From NCBI RefSeq assembly GCF_003545695.1, contig NZ_QUZZ01000003.1, forward strand, positions 434,001-498,000: 64,000 bases of DNA, read 5' to 3'. Shown in pieces: positions 16,034-25,039 of the stretch; positions within the stretch are counted from its first letter, which is position 1; each line of letters opens with the position of its first letter. The position numbers and the translations under genes were made by a program. Origin of the DNA: Taibaiella helva. GTDB lineage: Bacteria > Bacteroidota > Bacteroidia > Chitinophagales > Chitinophagaceae. Below the pieces are notes generated by a model, which worked only from the letters and a program-made list of their open reading frames with translations, made no database searches and was not told the origin of the DNA.

Positions 16034-18013
16034 TTAATGCAGCACTTCAAACTTCCGGACGACGAAGCCTTTATCCGTGCGGACCCGCACCGTGTATACG
16101 CCGGCAGCCAGCCCGGATACGGCCAGCTTGTGCTGCCCGCCGCCATCGGCCTTGCGATCGTACACCACCGCGCCCAGCACATTGAATACCGTTACCTGTT
16201 CCATACGGAGGTCTTGGCTCCTGTTGCCGATTGTTACCTGGTCTCTCGAAGGATTGGGATACAGTATCATATCGGCCTGGCTGGTATTGAGGAGAACGAT
16301 CCCCGTGGTCAGATCGACATTGATGGTCTGGCTGATGGAGAAGTCGCCGCAGCCGTTGAATACTTTAAGCGTAACATTGTAGTAACCGCTGGCCGCGTAC
16401 ACATGCAGCGGGTTGACGTCTGTGCTCCCCGGACTGTTGTCGCCGAAATCCCATTCGTACGCATATACATTAGTCGGGTTCAGGGGCGAGAACCTTACCT
16501 TGCCCAGGTCTTCGTAAAATAAAGGAATGAAATTGAAGCCTTCCACGAGAGGAGAGGGCAGGTAGGCGATATGCATACTGTCGGCAGCCACGCAGGCATA
16601 CGGTGTGGTTATGGTAACTGTATAGGTGCCGGAGTCGGCGGCCGAAATGGTTTGGGTGGTCGCACCGGTACTCCAGTCGTAGCTGTAGCCGGGGTTGGCG
16701 GCGTCGAGGGTAATGGCATCGCCCCTGCAGATCGCCGTATCGTTGCCGAGGGAAGGTACGGGCAGCGGGCGGATCACCACATTGGTGCTGCTGCTGATCA
16801 CGCAACCGTTCACGCTTTTGATCTGTGCGGTATAGGTGCCGGCAGTGGTAACGTTGATACTTTGCGTAGTGGCGCTGCCCGGTGTCCAGCTGAAGGCGCT
16901 GCCGGCATTGCCGGCATTCAGCGTGGCGGTTTCACCGCTGCAGAGATTGGTGGTGGCCGGGAGCACGTTGACGGGAACGATACCCGGCGTGATGGTAATG
17001 GCATCGGAGCCGCTGCAGCCGCTGGGCAGGGTCACGGCCACAGAGTAGGTACCTGCAGCATTGACATTGATCGTTTTGGTTGCTGCCCCGGTGTTCCAGG
17101 CGTAGGTAGCGCCGGGATTACCGGCATCCAGTGTATAGGTGACACCTGGGCAAATGGTCGTGTCGTTGCCCAGGTTAACCGCTATGGAATTGACGCTCAC
17201 ACTTACGGGGGTAGCGTCTGCCGTTCCGCCGCCTGTGCTGGTGCAGGTCACACGGCAACGGAACTGGGTGCTCTGGGTAATGGGTGGTGTGGTCTGGGTG
17301 GCGGCGTTGGTACCGAAGTTGACCCAGGTGCCGCTGGTATTGTATTGCCATTGGTAGCTGATGGTGGGACCCGAAGTATTGCCGGTGAGGCTGAGAGTAG
17401 TGGTGGCATTGCAGGCCACAGCAGTGGCGGCAGCGTTGGTAGTGCCCGGTGTTGGCGTACCGCTACAGGTCAGGGATCCGATAATGACGTTGTAATCGGT
17501 GACTTCGCCGTAGAGCCCTGACATGAAGCAGGCATCGGCGCCGGTGATCGCCGTAGAAAAACGGACCCTTACACGCATGCGGGTGGTGCCCGAGAGCGCG
17601 CCGGCCGGTATGGAAATGGTGCCGGTCATGGCCTGCCCCGCTGTCGTGGAAGAACTGCCGCCGTTCAGTATGGTGAATTCGCTGGCATCAAAAGTATTGT
17701 TCTGGTTGTAGTCGATCCATACCGCAGCATAATCGCTCGTGGTACCCACACTTACCGATATGGGGTAGCTGCTGCCCTGGACCACATCGCCCGGTGTTAC
17801 GCTGGCGGTGTAGTCATTGTAGCCTGTGGTGGCATTACAGCTGGGATTGTGATTTATGCCGGCAAAGGTAACATTGGTGGCGCGGTCATCATCGGTGCAG
17901 TCGATGGCGCCCGTAGGGACACAATATTGCGCACGGCCCGGAGCGGAGGCCGCTAAGAACAGAAGCAGGAGTAAAAGATGCGGTGAAAACTGGAATGATA
18001 AAGATTTTTTCAT
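16034..18013 (-). CDS. T9SS cargo protein with GEVED, Ig-like, PKD and type A sorting domains (paralogue A)
   Basis: A 659-residue secreted protein. Seen in order: signal peptide (about 1-29, ending GRAQ), a GEVED domain (about 65-175, AVWIDYNQNNTFDASEF and GLYGEVTDYNV), several short Ig-like repeats (about 180-490; NLGNDTTICPG and SLGNDTAICRGD mark repeat starts), a PKD domain (about 515-565, YAYEWDFGDNSPGS), and a type A T9SS sorting tail (about 585-659, LYPNPSRDQVTI to KFEVLH). It would be exported by Sec, then secreted by T9SS and anchored or released at the cell surface. A ligand or substrate is not evident. It is a tandem paralogue of 18144-20189. Confidence 0.88.
   Translation of the reverse strand: MKKSLSFQFSPHLLLLLLFLAASAPGRAQYCVPTGAIDCTDDDRATNVTFAGINHNPSCNATTGYNDYTASVTPGDVVQGSSYPISVSVGTTSDYAAVWIDYNQNNTFDASEFTILNGGSSSTTAGQAMTGTISIPAGALSGTTRMRVRVRFSTAITGADACFMSGLYGEVTDYNVIIGSLTCSGTPTPGTTNAAATAVACNATTTLSLTGNTSGPTISYQWQYNTSGTWVNFGTNAATQTTPPITQSTQFRCRVTCTSTGGGTADATPVSVSVNSIAVNLGNDTTICPGVTYTLDAGNPGATYAWNTGAATKTINVNAAGTYSVAVTLPSGCSGSDAITITPGIVPVNVLPATTNLCSGETATLNAGNAGSAFSWTPGSATTQSINVTTAGTYTAQIKSVNGCVISSSTNVVIRPLPVPSLGNDTAICRGDAITLDAANPGYSYDWSTGATTQTISAADSGTYTVTITTPYACVAADSMHIAYLPSPLVEGFNFIPLFYEDLGKVRFSPLNPTNVYAYEWDFGDNSPGSTDVNPLHVYAASGYYNVTLKVFNGCGDFSISQTINVDLTTGIVLLNTSQADMILYPNPSRDQVTIGNRSQDLRMEQVTVFNVLGAVVYDRKADGGGQHKLAVSGLAAGVYTVRVRTDKGFVVRKFEVLH
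16812..17053. repeat. 242-bp block identical to 18922-19163
   Basis: The two neighbouring T9SS cargo genes are identical base for base over 16812-17053 and 18922-19163 (offset 2110), covering one Ig-like repeat and parts of its neighbours. Identity falls off sharply on both sides, with synonymous and non-synonymous differences. This pattern fits recent gene conversion between tandem paralogues in direct orientation. Confidence 0.85.
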
Positions 18014-18091
18014 TGCGAAGGAATAGGTGAACTGTAAATATACAATTAAATTTTTGACCTACATTATTATGTAGTATTTATTTGACGAAAC

Positions 18092-18123
18092 AAAAAAGCG
18101 ACCCCTTAAGGGGCCGCTTTTGG
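18092..18123 (-). terminator. Intrinsic terminator after paralogue B
   Basis: On the minus strand AAAAGCGGCCCC pairs with GGGGTCGCTTTT (one G-U pair) around TTAA, followed by a T run. It lies between the two paralogous genes, so they are probably separate transcription units. Confidence 0.8.
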
Positions 18124-18143
18124 CGTAAGCCGCTATTAAAAAA

Positions 18144-20189
18144 TTACCTGATCTTTTCCAGTTTACGGACAACAAAGCCCTTGTCCGTAAGGATACGGAC
18201 GGTATAGATGCCGGCTGCCAGTCCGGATACGGTCAGCTGATGTTGCCGATCTCCGTCGGCCTTTTGATCACAGACCATTGCGCCCAGCGTGTTGAACACT
18301 GCTACGCGCTCCATACGGATATTGCTGCTCCTGTTGTCGATCGTCACCCGGCTTTTTGAAGGATTCGGATAAAGCATTACATCGGCCCGGCCGGCATTAA
18401 GGGTGGCGATACCCGTGGCAAGGTCGACATTGATGGTCTGGCTGATGGAGAAGTCGCCGCAGCCGTTGAATACTTTAAGTGTAACATTGTAAAAGCCGGT
18501 GGCTGCATAAATATGTAATGGCATCGTGTCTGTGCTATGCTCGCTACCATCGCCGAAATCCCATTCATAGGCATATACATTAGTTGGGTTCAGGGGGGCA
18601 AATCTCACCTTGCCCAGGTCTTCATAGAAGAGAGGAACGAAGTTGAATCCTTCTACCACAGGGGAGGGCAGGTAGGCGATATGCATACTGTCGGCAGCCA
18701 CGCAGGCATACGGTGTGGTTATGGTAACTGTATAGGCGCCGGAGTCGGCGGCCGAAATGGTTTGGGTAGTCGCACCGGTACTCCAGTCGTAGCTGTAGCC
18801 GGGATTGGCGGCATCGAGGGTAATGGCATCGCCTTTGCAGATCGCCGTATCGTTGCCGAGGGAAGGTACGGGCAGCGGGCGGATCACCACATTGGTGCTG
18901 CTACTGATCACACAGCCGTTTACGCTTTTGATCTGTGCGGTATAGGTGCCGGCAGTGGTAACGTTGATACTTTGCGTAGTGGCGCTGCCCGGTGTCCAGC
19001 TGAAGGCGCTGCCGGCATTGCCGGCATTCAGCGTGGCGGTTTCACCGCTGCAGAGATTGGTGGTGGCCGGGAGCACGTTGACGGGAACGATACCCGGCGT
19101 GATGGTAATGGCATCGGAGCCGCTGCAGCCGCTGGGCAGGGTCACGGCCACAGAGTAGGTACCCGGGGTGGCGACATTGATCGTCTGTGTGGTGGCGCCG
19201 GTGTTCCAGGCATAGGTAGCGCCGGGATTACCGGCATTAAAGGTATAGCTAATGCCGGGGCAAATGGTTGTATCGTTGCCCAGGTTGACCCCGATAGCAT
19301 TTATGCCTACCGTTACCGGTGCCGAATTGCTGTTGCTGCCGCCGGGATTGGTACAGGTAAGCCGGCAACGGAACTGGGTGGTCTGGGTAATGGGTGGTGT
19401 GGTCTGGGTGGCGGCGTTGGTACCGAAATTGACCCAGGTGCCGCTGGTATTGTATTGCCATTGGTAGCTGATGGTGGGCCCGCCGGAATTGCCGGTGAGG
19501 CTGAGGGTAGTGGTGGCGTTGCAGGCAACGGAAGTTGCGGCCGCATTGGTTGTGCCAGGTGTCGGGGTGCCGCTGCAGGAAGCCGACATCACATTGACAG
19601 TATAATCTTCTATTTCGCCATAAAGGCCGTTGGTGCAGGGCAGCAAGGGATCGGTAGCCCAGTCTCTCAGTATGCGTATTCTCATCCTGGTATTGCCGGT
19701 AGTGGCCGTGGCCGGAATCGTAACCGATGTGGTAATGGTCGACACACCGGTGCTCGATAAAAGCGTATATACCGTCTCCCCGGGATCGTCGAAGTCGCCA
19801 TCGTGGTTCCAGTCGATCCATACTGCCCATTTGTAGGTAAACAGGGCATCGGAGTTGGATGTCAGCGTGAAGCTGTTGCCGGCAATTGCCGTAACCACCA
19901 TAGCGGTGTAGTCGGCATAGCCGTTCACCGAAGCAGTGGTGCCGGTGTTATTGATGTTCGTTGAGCCGCCGGTAGTGGTTACGCTGGCGATATAATAGAT
20001 GCCGGTATTGGTATTGCTCGTAGCGGCGCAATAGGTTTGGGCTGAAGCACTGCGCGGAAGATTCAGCAGGATAGCCAGGATGAGCAAGGCCTGAAGGGCA
20101 TGGCCTATACTGCCGGAGGTTTTCCTGAATAAAGTTTTCCTGGATAAATGGTTGATAGGAGTGTTCAGTGTAAATGGTTTGGTCATCAT
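18144..20189 (-). CDS. T9SS cargo protein with GEVED, Ig-like, PKD and type A sorting domains (paralogue B)
   Basis: A 681-residue secreted protein with the same layout as its downstream neighbour: a longer N-terminal region with hydrophobic signal (about 27-50, ALQALLILAILLNLPRSASA), GEVED domain (about 85-205, WAVWIDWNHDGDFDDPGE and GLYGEIEDYTV), Ig-like repeats (about 210-515), PKD (about 540-590, YAYEWDFGDGSEHS) and a type A T9SS tail (about 605-681, LYPNPSKSRVTI to KLEKIR). Two ATG codons stand in a row at 20189 and 20186. The N-terminal GEVED region differs clearly from paralogue A, while the Ig-like region is nearly identical. Function beyond surface exposure is not evident. Confidence 0.88.
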   Translation of the reverse strand: MMTKPFTLNTPINHLSRKTLFRKTSGSIGHALQALLILAILLNLPRSASAQTYCAATSNTNTGIYYIASVTTTGGSTNINNTGTTASVNGYADYTAMVVTAIAGNSFTLTSNSDALFTYKWAVWIDWNHDGDFDDPGETVYTLLSSTGVSTITTSVTIPATATTGNTRMRIRILRDWATDPLLPCTNGLYGEIEDYTVNVMSASCSGTPTPGTTNAAATSVACNATTTLSLTGNSGGPTISYQWQYNTSGTWVNFGTNAATQTTPPITQTTQFRCRLTCTNPGGSNSNSAPVTVGINAIGVNLGNDTTICPGISYTFNAGNPGATYAWNTGATTQTINVATPGTYSVAVTLPSGCSGSDAITITPGIVPVNVLPATTNLCSGETATLNAGNAGSAFSWTPGSATTQSINVTTAGTYTAQIKSVNGCVISSSTNVVIRPLPVPSLGNDTAICKGDAITLDAANPGYSYDWSTGATTQTISAADSGAYTVTITTPYACVAADSMHIAYLPSPVVEGFNFVPLFYEDLGKVRFAPLNPTNVYAYEWDFGDGSEHSTDTMPLHIYAATGFYNVTLKVFNGCGDFSISQTINVDLATGIATLNAGRADVMLYPNPSKSRVTIDNRSSNIRMERVAVFNTLGAMVCDQKADGDRQHQLTVSGLAAGIYTVRILTDKGFVVRKLEKIR

Positions 20190-20399
20190 CTTTCACGTTT
20201 TTTTGGTTACTAAAAAACCGGAATTGGTTTATGGGGCATCATGGCTGAAGAAAGGCCATTTCCCAAGATACAATTACCTAATGAAAAATCATAATTTAAT
20301 TTACACTGCCTCTTTCTGCAGGCGCCGGAACATTTATATCCGGGGCGATGGGACGGGTTGGAGCATTAAGCAGCCGGAACTCCGCTAAAAGGACAGGGC

Positions 20400-21782
20400 T
20401 TAGATATTACCTACCGTAACGTTGCTGTTTTGCAAGGCCCGCTCGATCTCCTTTTCCCGGCGGATCAGCTGCACGCGGAGCGGGCTGAGCAGCCAGCGCC
20501 CCCGGATACGCTTCAGCCGGTCTTCGGGTGTCAGTAGGAACAATCGTTTAAGCCAGGTCCAGGGAAGGAAAGTGCGGAAGGTGTCGGAGAGCTTGACGTA
20601 ATACACAACCGTTTCGGCGCTGCATTGATCCAGCAGCTGTGCCACTTCCGCAGGGTCGTTGAAGGAAGAAATACAGAGGACAGAGCCATAGCGCGGCTCG
20701 AAGTAGCCGGTGAGCTCGCGGTCCCTGTGCCAGGCGCTGTTACTGATCACTCTTTGCACGAAGGCAGCGCCATTGAGCTGCTCAGGCACCTGCAATTGCT
20801 GATCGGGAATGAATCTGACTTCCCATTCCCTGCCGGTAAGGGTCTCATAGGCAGTCCATACCCGCTCCTTATAATAGTTCAGCATCTCGGCAGCAAAGTC
20901 GTTGTGACGTTGCCCGCTTCTGATAGAGGTATGGAAGCTGGCATAGAAATAAACATGAGAGGCGTAAGGATCAAAGATCTCAGGCACCCTAACCACCAGC
21001 TCCCGGCTCTTGGCATATACTTTCCACACAATGCGGCGCACATCATCGCCGCCTTCAAAGCCTTTATAATTCAGGTATTCTCCCTCGACCTTCCTCAGCT
21101 GGTCGATACGGGTATCGGTCTGCTCGGTTTTGCGGGGCAAGGCTTCTTTCTCATGCAGCTGTACCTGGTCGGGCGCCTGGTAAAAATGTCCTTTGACCTT
21201 CTGGATGACGGGAAGGGAAAAGAGCTGCAGCATATCTTCAAAGTACACCGCGCCGCCATTGATGGCATATTCTTTAATGTCGGGCAGCAGTATCCTGCTT
21301 TTGCCGGCCACACCTTCGCGCCAGAATTGCTGCGCCTTACGTTTGTTGGAAGCCAGAGGGAACTTATCGGTCATGTGGCGGTCATCATAAAAAAGCCGGC
21401 CTTTAATAAAGCCCAGGAAGGGACGCCGGGCTTTGCGCAACAGGGTTTCTATCCACAGACCCTTGTTCTTTTCCGCAGGTCTGAATTCAAATTCCAGCTG
21501 GTAACGGTGACGACGGCGTAGCCACAGGTAATGCAGCCAGCAGAGAAATGTAGTGAGGACGGAAAAGCCGATGAGCGCTACCACGAACCATAGCGCCGTT
21601 TTACCCATCAGGAGGATCAACGGCTTGAAGGAGGAAATATCCTCGCCTTTTACCGGTTCTGCAGGCTTCACGATCTTAAAGCATAGCCACAAGGCTATTG
21701 CGACAACGAAGGCATTAAGGGTTAACGGAAAATATTGCCCATAATAACGCAGACGCGTCCTGAGGTTTTTCCACTGTATCAT
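20400..21782 (-). CDS. DUF58 domain-containing membrane protein
   Basis: A 460-residue protein with two N-terminal membrane helices (about 13-35 and 55-78) and a soluble C-terminal part with the DUF58 signature, here YKGFEGGDDVRRIVWKVYAK at about residues 250-270 (usual form GDDxRxIxW). DUF58 proteins usually sit next to a MoxR ATPase and von Willebrand-domain proteins in Bat-type operons; none is adjacent here, so it is a stand-alone copy. Function is unknown. Divergent from the inositol-lipid group 1 promoter with a spacer of 21783-22085. Confidence 0.85.
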   Translation of the reverse strand: MIQWKNLRTRLRYYGQYFPLTLNAFVVAIALWLCFKIVKPAEPVKGEDISSFKPLILLMGKTALWFVVALIGFSVLTTFLCWLHYLWLRRRHRYQLEFEFRPAEKNKGLWIETLLRKARRPFLGFIKGRLFYDDRHMTDKFPLASNKRKAQQFWREGVAGKSRILLPDIKEYAINGGAVYFEDMLQLFSLPVIQKVKGHFYQAPDQVQLHEKEALPRKTEQTDTRIDQLRKVEGEYLNYKGFEGGDDVRRIVWKVYAKSRELVVRVPEIFDPYASHVYFYASFHTSIRSGQRHNDFAAEMLNYYKERVWTAYETLTGREWEVRFIPDQQLQVPEQLNGAAFVQRVISNSAWHRDRELTGYFEPRYGSVLCISSFNDPAEVAQLLDQCSAETVVYYVKLSDTFRTFLPWTWLKRLFLLTPEDRLKRIRGRWLLSPLRVQLIRREKEIERALQNSNVTVGNI

Positions 21783-22017
21783 TTGCCGGGAAAGTTACGG
21801 ATTAAATGAATAGCCCCCACACTCATTTCTTGCCGCTCCGTGGCGGCAAAAATGCGCTGTGTACAGATACCCTTTCCCCTATACAGCTCTTTTTGTAGAG
21901 GTATAAATATTCTCAATAATATTTTTGGTCGGGATTTACGCCAACAATTACGACCTTTGCCCGCGTTTCGGGCTTAAGCCCAACCGCAACCGGCGAATGC
22001 GGCCAAAGAAAGTTTAA

Positions 22018-22055
22018 TTAAACGTTTGTTTAATTTCTGAAATTGGTTAATTTTG
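22018..22055 (+). promoter_or_regulatory. Promoter and TTAAAC-N4-GTTTAA operator of inositol-lipid group 1
   Basis: The palindrome TTAAACGTTTGTTTAA spans 22018-22033. A -33 element TTTG (22025-22028) lies inside it and a -7 element TAATTTTG (22048-22055, consensus TAnnTTTG) follows at a spacing of 19 bases. A protein bound to the palindrome would therefore cover the -33 region. The same 12 fixed bases recur before the serine palmitoyltransferase gene (36418) and the inositol-phosphate synthase gene (40176). The rest of the spacer 21783-22017 holds nothing I can name. Confidence 0.75.
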
Positions 22056-22085
22056 CATCTGAAAACAGTGACAATTATCTGGTGT

Positions 22086-23411
22086 ATGAGTGATGTTTCT
22101 TTCAGGGAAAGGGCGCAAAAGGGCATTTATAAGATTATTAATCCTTTTGTGCGTTTTCTGATCCGGCTGGGGCTGACGCCCAATGCGGTAACAACAATAG
22201 GGTTGTTGCTGAACATAGGGGTGGCGGTGATCTTCATCATCGGCGCAGAAAAGGGGAACCGCGGCGAGCTGGGTTATGTCGGCTGGGCCGGTGGTCTGAT
22301 CCTGTTTGCAGGCCTTTTCGACATGCTGGATGGCCAGGTGGCGCGTTTGGGCAAGATGTCCTCTACTTTCGGCGCCCTGTACGATTCGGTGCTGGACCGT
22401 TACAGCGAGCTGATCCTGTTCCTCGGTATCTGTTACTATCTTATCTCCCATCACTATTTTTTAAGCTCTTTGTTTGCCTTTATCGCCATGATCGGCTCGA
22501 TGATGGTGAGCTATACCAGGGCCCGCAGCGAAGGGCTCGGTATTGAGAACAAGGGCGGGTTGATGCAAAGGCCCGAGCGCGTGATCCTGATCGCCCTGTC
22601 GGCGATCACCACCGGTGTCGCAGCCGCATTTGTAGAGGGCGACGGCAAAGTATTTATTCCTGGTATCCGTTTTCATGTGTTTGAATTAATGAGCATCTTT
22701 ACAATCCCCATAGCAATAATGGCTGTTTTAACCAATATCACTGCGTTCAAGCGTCTTATCGATGCCAAAAAAGCACTGGATAAGATCGATGCAGAAAAAG
22801 CGAAAAAAGTTTCCACCACCAATATAGCCGCCGTGCTCCTGCTGGGTGCTACTTTATTTGCCGCGCCGGCGATGGCGCATCCCCCGCGTATCGACGACGG
22901 CCGTGCAACCTTTACCGAAGCGGTCGATACTTTTCCGGTACCTAAGTTCAATGCCAAGACCCAGTTCTACGTACAGCGTACCCCCAATACCAATACAATC
23001 ATGTACGAGCTGAACATGAAGAACGGCGAGCTGAACGAAGACAATCCCATTCATGTGTACTGGATAAGATATACGGAGGGTGGCGGCACAAAGGAATTAT
23101 CATATATTCAGCGTAAATTTGCCTATGGTGTTAAAACGGTGAAGATCGCGGATGAAAAATTCAAGCTCCTCTTCGCCGCTTACGACAAAATTCCTTTTTA
23201 CCTGATGAAATCCACTGCCGGTATCTACCACACTTACGTGGAGCTGGACGGCAAAATGGTTGTGCTGAAAAGGTTGTATATCCGTATCGATCCGGGTGGC
23301 ACCTTTTGGGCGCCCAATGTAAAATACGTGGAGTTCAAAGGGACGGAAGTCGCGAGCGGAAAGGAAGTGATCAAAAGGATCAACCCGAAGTGGAAGCCCC
23401 CGAAGCAGTAG
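22086..23411 (+). CDS. Phosphatidylinositol-phosphate synthase (CDP-alcohol phosphatidyltransferase) fused to a DUF4833 domain
   Basis: A 441-residue fusion. Residues 1 to about 220 are a CDP-alcohol phosphatidyltransferase with a complete active-site motif: D79-xx-D82-G83-xx-A86-R87, G96, D100, D104, plus several membrane helices. With inositol-lipid genes around it, transfer of inositol phosphate to CDP-diacylglycerol is inferred. Then comes a Lys-rich linker, a signal-peptide-like helix (about 245-264, ending APAMA) and a DUF4833-like domain (about 265-441, FYVQRTPNTNTIMYELN, PIHVYWIRY). The upstream TTG at 22053 is rejected because it lies in the -7 box; ATG 22086 is the first usable start. 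The second domain should be periplasmic; its function is unknown. Confidence 0.85.
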   Translation: MSDVSFRERAQKGIYKIINPFVRFLIRLGLTPNAVTTIGLLLNIGVAVIFIIGAEKGNRGELGYVGWAGGLILFAGLFDMLDGQVARLGKMSSTFGALYDSVLDRYSELILFLGICYYLISHHYFLSSLFAFIAMIGSMMVSYTRARSEGLGIENKGGLMQRPERVILIALSAITTGVAAAFVEGDGKVFIPGIRFHVFELMSIFTIPIAIMAVLTNITAFKRLIDAKKALDKIDAEKAKKVSTTNIAAVLLLGATLFAAPAMAHPPRIDDGRATFTEAVDTFPVPKFNAKTQFYVQRTPNTNTIMYELNMKNGELNEDNPIHVYWIRYTEGGGTKELSYIQRKFAYGVKTVKIADEKFKLLFAAYDKIPFYLMKSTAGIYHTYVELDGKMVVLKRLYIRIDPGGTFWAPNVKYVEFKGTEVASGKEVIKRINPKWKPPKQ

Positions 23412-23450
23412 CGGCATACCGGCAAAGGCCTGATCAGAAAAAAAAAGACA

Positions 23451-24077
23451 ATGAAAAAGAATTACGTTTCCAACTCTACCGAATCCATACGCATGTTCAA
23501 AAGCAACTTCCTGGAAACCTTTTCAAAGGTTCACTGGACGGTGCCCATGATCCTGTATGTACCGGTGGTGCTGGTATTTGCCTACCTGGGGTTGTTTGTA
23601 GCGCATACCCCTGTGCTGACTTTCCTGGGTATGTTTGCTGCCGGCCTGCTTTCCTGGACCCTGTTCGAATATGTGCTGCACCGCTGGATCTTCCATTATG
23701 TACCCAAGGCCAAATGGGCGCTGCGCCTGCACTTTATATTCCATGGCGTACACCACGACTACCCCAACGACATGAAAAGGCTGGTTATGCCGCCTTCCGT
23801 AAGCATTCCCCTGGCATTTGGCGTGTATTTTGCTTTACGCGCGCTGATGCCGCCTGTATACCTCTATCCCTTCTTTTCCGCGTTTGTGGTAGGCTACATC
23901 ATTTACGATACTATGCACTACGCGCTGCACCATTTCAATTTTAAAGGTGAATTCTGGAAAAAGATCAAGAAGCACCATATGCTGCATCACTACTCCGACG
24001 CGAGCAAAGGCTTTGGCGTGAGTTCAGAACTGTGGGATAAAGTGCTGAATTCCGGCTTCCCGAAGAAGAAAAACTAA
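23451..24077 (+). CDS. Sterol desaturase/fatty-acid hydroxylase family protein (FA2H/Scs7-like)
   Basis: A 208-residue membrane di-iron enzyme. Seen: four membrane helices and the histidine ladder H77-xxxx-H82, H94-xxx-H98-xx-H101-H102, H156-xxx-H160-H161 and H175-H176-xx-H179-H180. This set and the short length resemble the catalytic part of fatty-acid 2-hydroxylases (Scs7/FA2H) that act on ceramide acyl chains. Between a PIP synthase and an IPC synthase, 2-hydroxylation of the ceramide N-acyl chain is the likely role (inference). Its stop overlaps the next ATG by one base (TAATG, 24075-24079). A beta-carotene hydroxylase is the main alternative. Confidence 0.85.
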   Translation: MKKNYVSNSTESIRMFKSNFLETFSKVHWTVPMILYVPVVLVFAYLGLFVAHTPVLTFLGMFAAGLLSWTLFEYVLHRWIFHYVPKAKWALRLHFIFHGVHHDYPNDMKRLVMPPSVSIPLAFGVYFALRALMPPVYLYPFFSAFVVGYIIYDTMHYALHHFNFKGEFWKKIKKHHMLHHYSDASKGFGVSSELWDKVLNSGFPKKKN

Positions 24078-25033
24078 TGAGTTCAACAACCATAACGAAT
24101 GTTTCCCGTATCAGTCCCATGCCCGTGCACCGGCGGCTGCTGCTTGCGGGAGGTATCAGCGTCGCGTATCTGATCCTTTCCTTTTTCCTGATCGGTTTCC
24201 GTCCCGAGCAGATCTTTATATCGGGTGTGTTCTTCCTCCTGTATACGCTTTCCAAGAAGACACGCAACTTCGTCCTTACCCTGATGCCTTTTATCGTTTT
24301 CTGGGTGATCTTCGATTATATGAAGGCCTTTCCCAATTACCGGTTCAATACAGTGCATATCGGGGATCTGTATGCCCTGGAAAAAAAGTACTTTGGCTTC
24401 AGCTACCAGGGTAGCCTGCACACCATTAACGAATTCTGGACCCAGAACCGCAACACCTTTCTCGATGTGCTCAACGGCTTCTTCTACCTTTGCTGGATGC
24501 CGGTACCCATTTCTTTTGCCGGCTACCTGTTTTTTAAGAACCGGCGGGCAGCTATCGAATTCTGTCTCACTTTCCTGCTTACCAATTTCGTAGGCTTTAT
24601 CGGCTATTATGGCTACCCGGCGGCGCCGCCATGGTATATCCACGAGCATGGCCTCGCCTTCAATCCGGCCACACCCGGTAATATTGCCGGACTGGCAGGC
24701 TTCGATCATTTCTTTGGCGTGCAGATCTTCCACGGTCTCTACGCCAAAAGCTCCAATGTATTTGCGGCGATGCCTTCCCTGCATACCGCCTATGCATTGC
24801 TCTCGGTTTATTATGCGTTCAGGAAGAATGTAGCCCTGGGCTGGAAAATATTCCTTACCATCGTTTGCCTGGGTACCTGGTTTGCGGCCCTCTATACCGA
24901 TCACCATTACCTGCTGGATGTGCTGGTCGGTATCCTGTGCGCGATCATAGGGATCACCCTTTTCCGCAGTGTACTGTTGAGAACCCGCGGCTTTAAGAAA
25001 TTTATGGACGGTTATTACCAGCAGGTAGCCTGA
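24077..25033 (+). CDS. PAP2-superfamily inositol phosphoceramide synthase-like protein
   Basis: A 318-residue polytopic membrane protein of the PAP2/Aur1 type. Seen: six or more helices, GYYGYPAAPPWY at about 176-187, AAMPSLHTAY at about 230-239 with catalytic His236, and YTDHHYLLDVLVG at about 273-285 (His276/277 and Asp281 complete the triad). The GYPxAPPWY plus MPSLH plus HHYxxDV combination is that of fungal Aur1 and the bacterial IPC synthases of Bacteroides. It would move phosphoinositol from phosphatidylinositol to ceramide and release diacylglycerol. It is translationally coupled to the hydroxylase gene and ends six bases from the convergent diacylglycerol kinase gene. Confidence 0.87.
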   Translation: MSSTTITNVSRISPMPVHRRLLLAGGISVAYLILSFFLIGFRPEQIFISGVFFLLYTLSKKTRNFVLTLMPFIVFWVIFDYMKAFPNYRFNTVHIGDLYALEKKYFGFSYQGSLHTINEFWTQNRNTFLDVLNGFFYLCWMPVPISFAGYLFFKNRRAAIEFCLTFLLTNFVGFIGYYGYPAAPPWYIHEHGLAFNPATPGNIAGLAGFDHFFGVQIFHGLYAKSSNVFAAMPSLHTAYALLSVYYAFRKNVALGWKIFLTIVCLGTWFAALYTDHHYLLDVLVGILCAIIGITLFRSVLLRTRGFKKFMDGYYQQVA

Positions 25034-25039
25034 GGCATA

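Noticed and set aside
22053-22085. TTG start giving 11 more residues on the PIP synthase fusion
   Set aside because: The codon lies within the -7 promoter element, so it would not be in the transcript; ATG 22086 is used.
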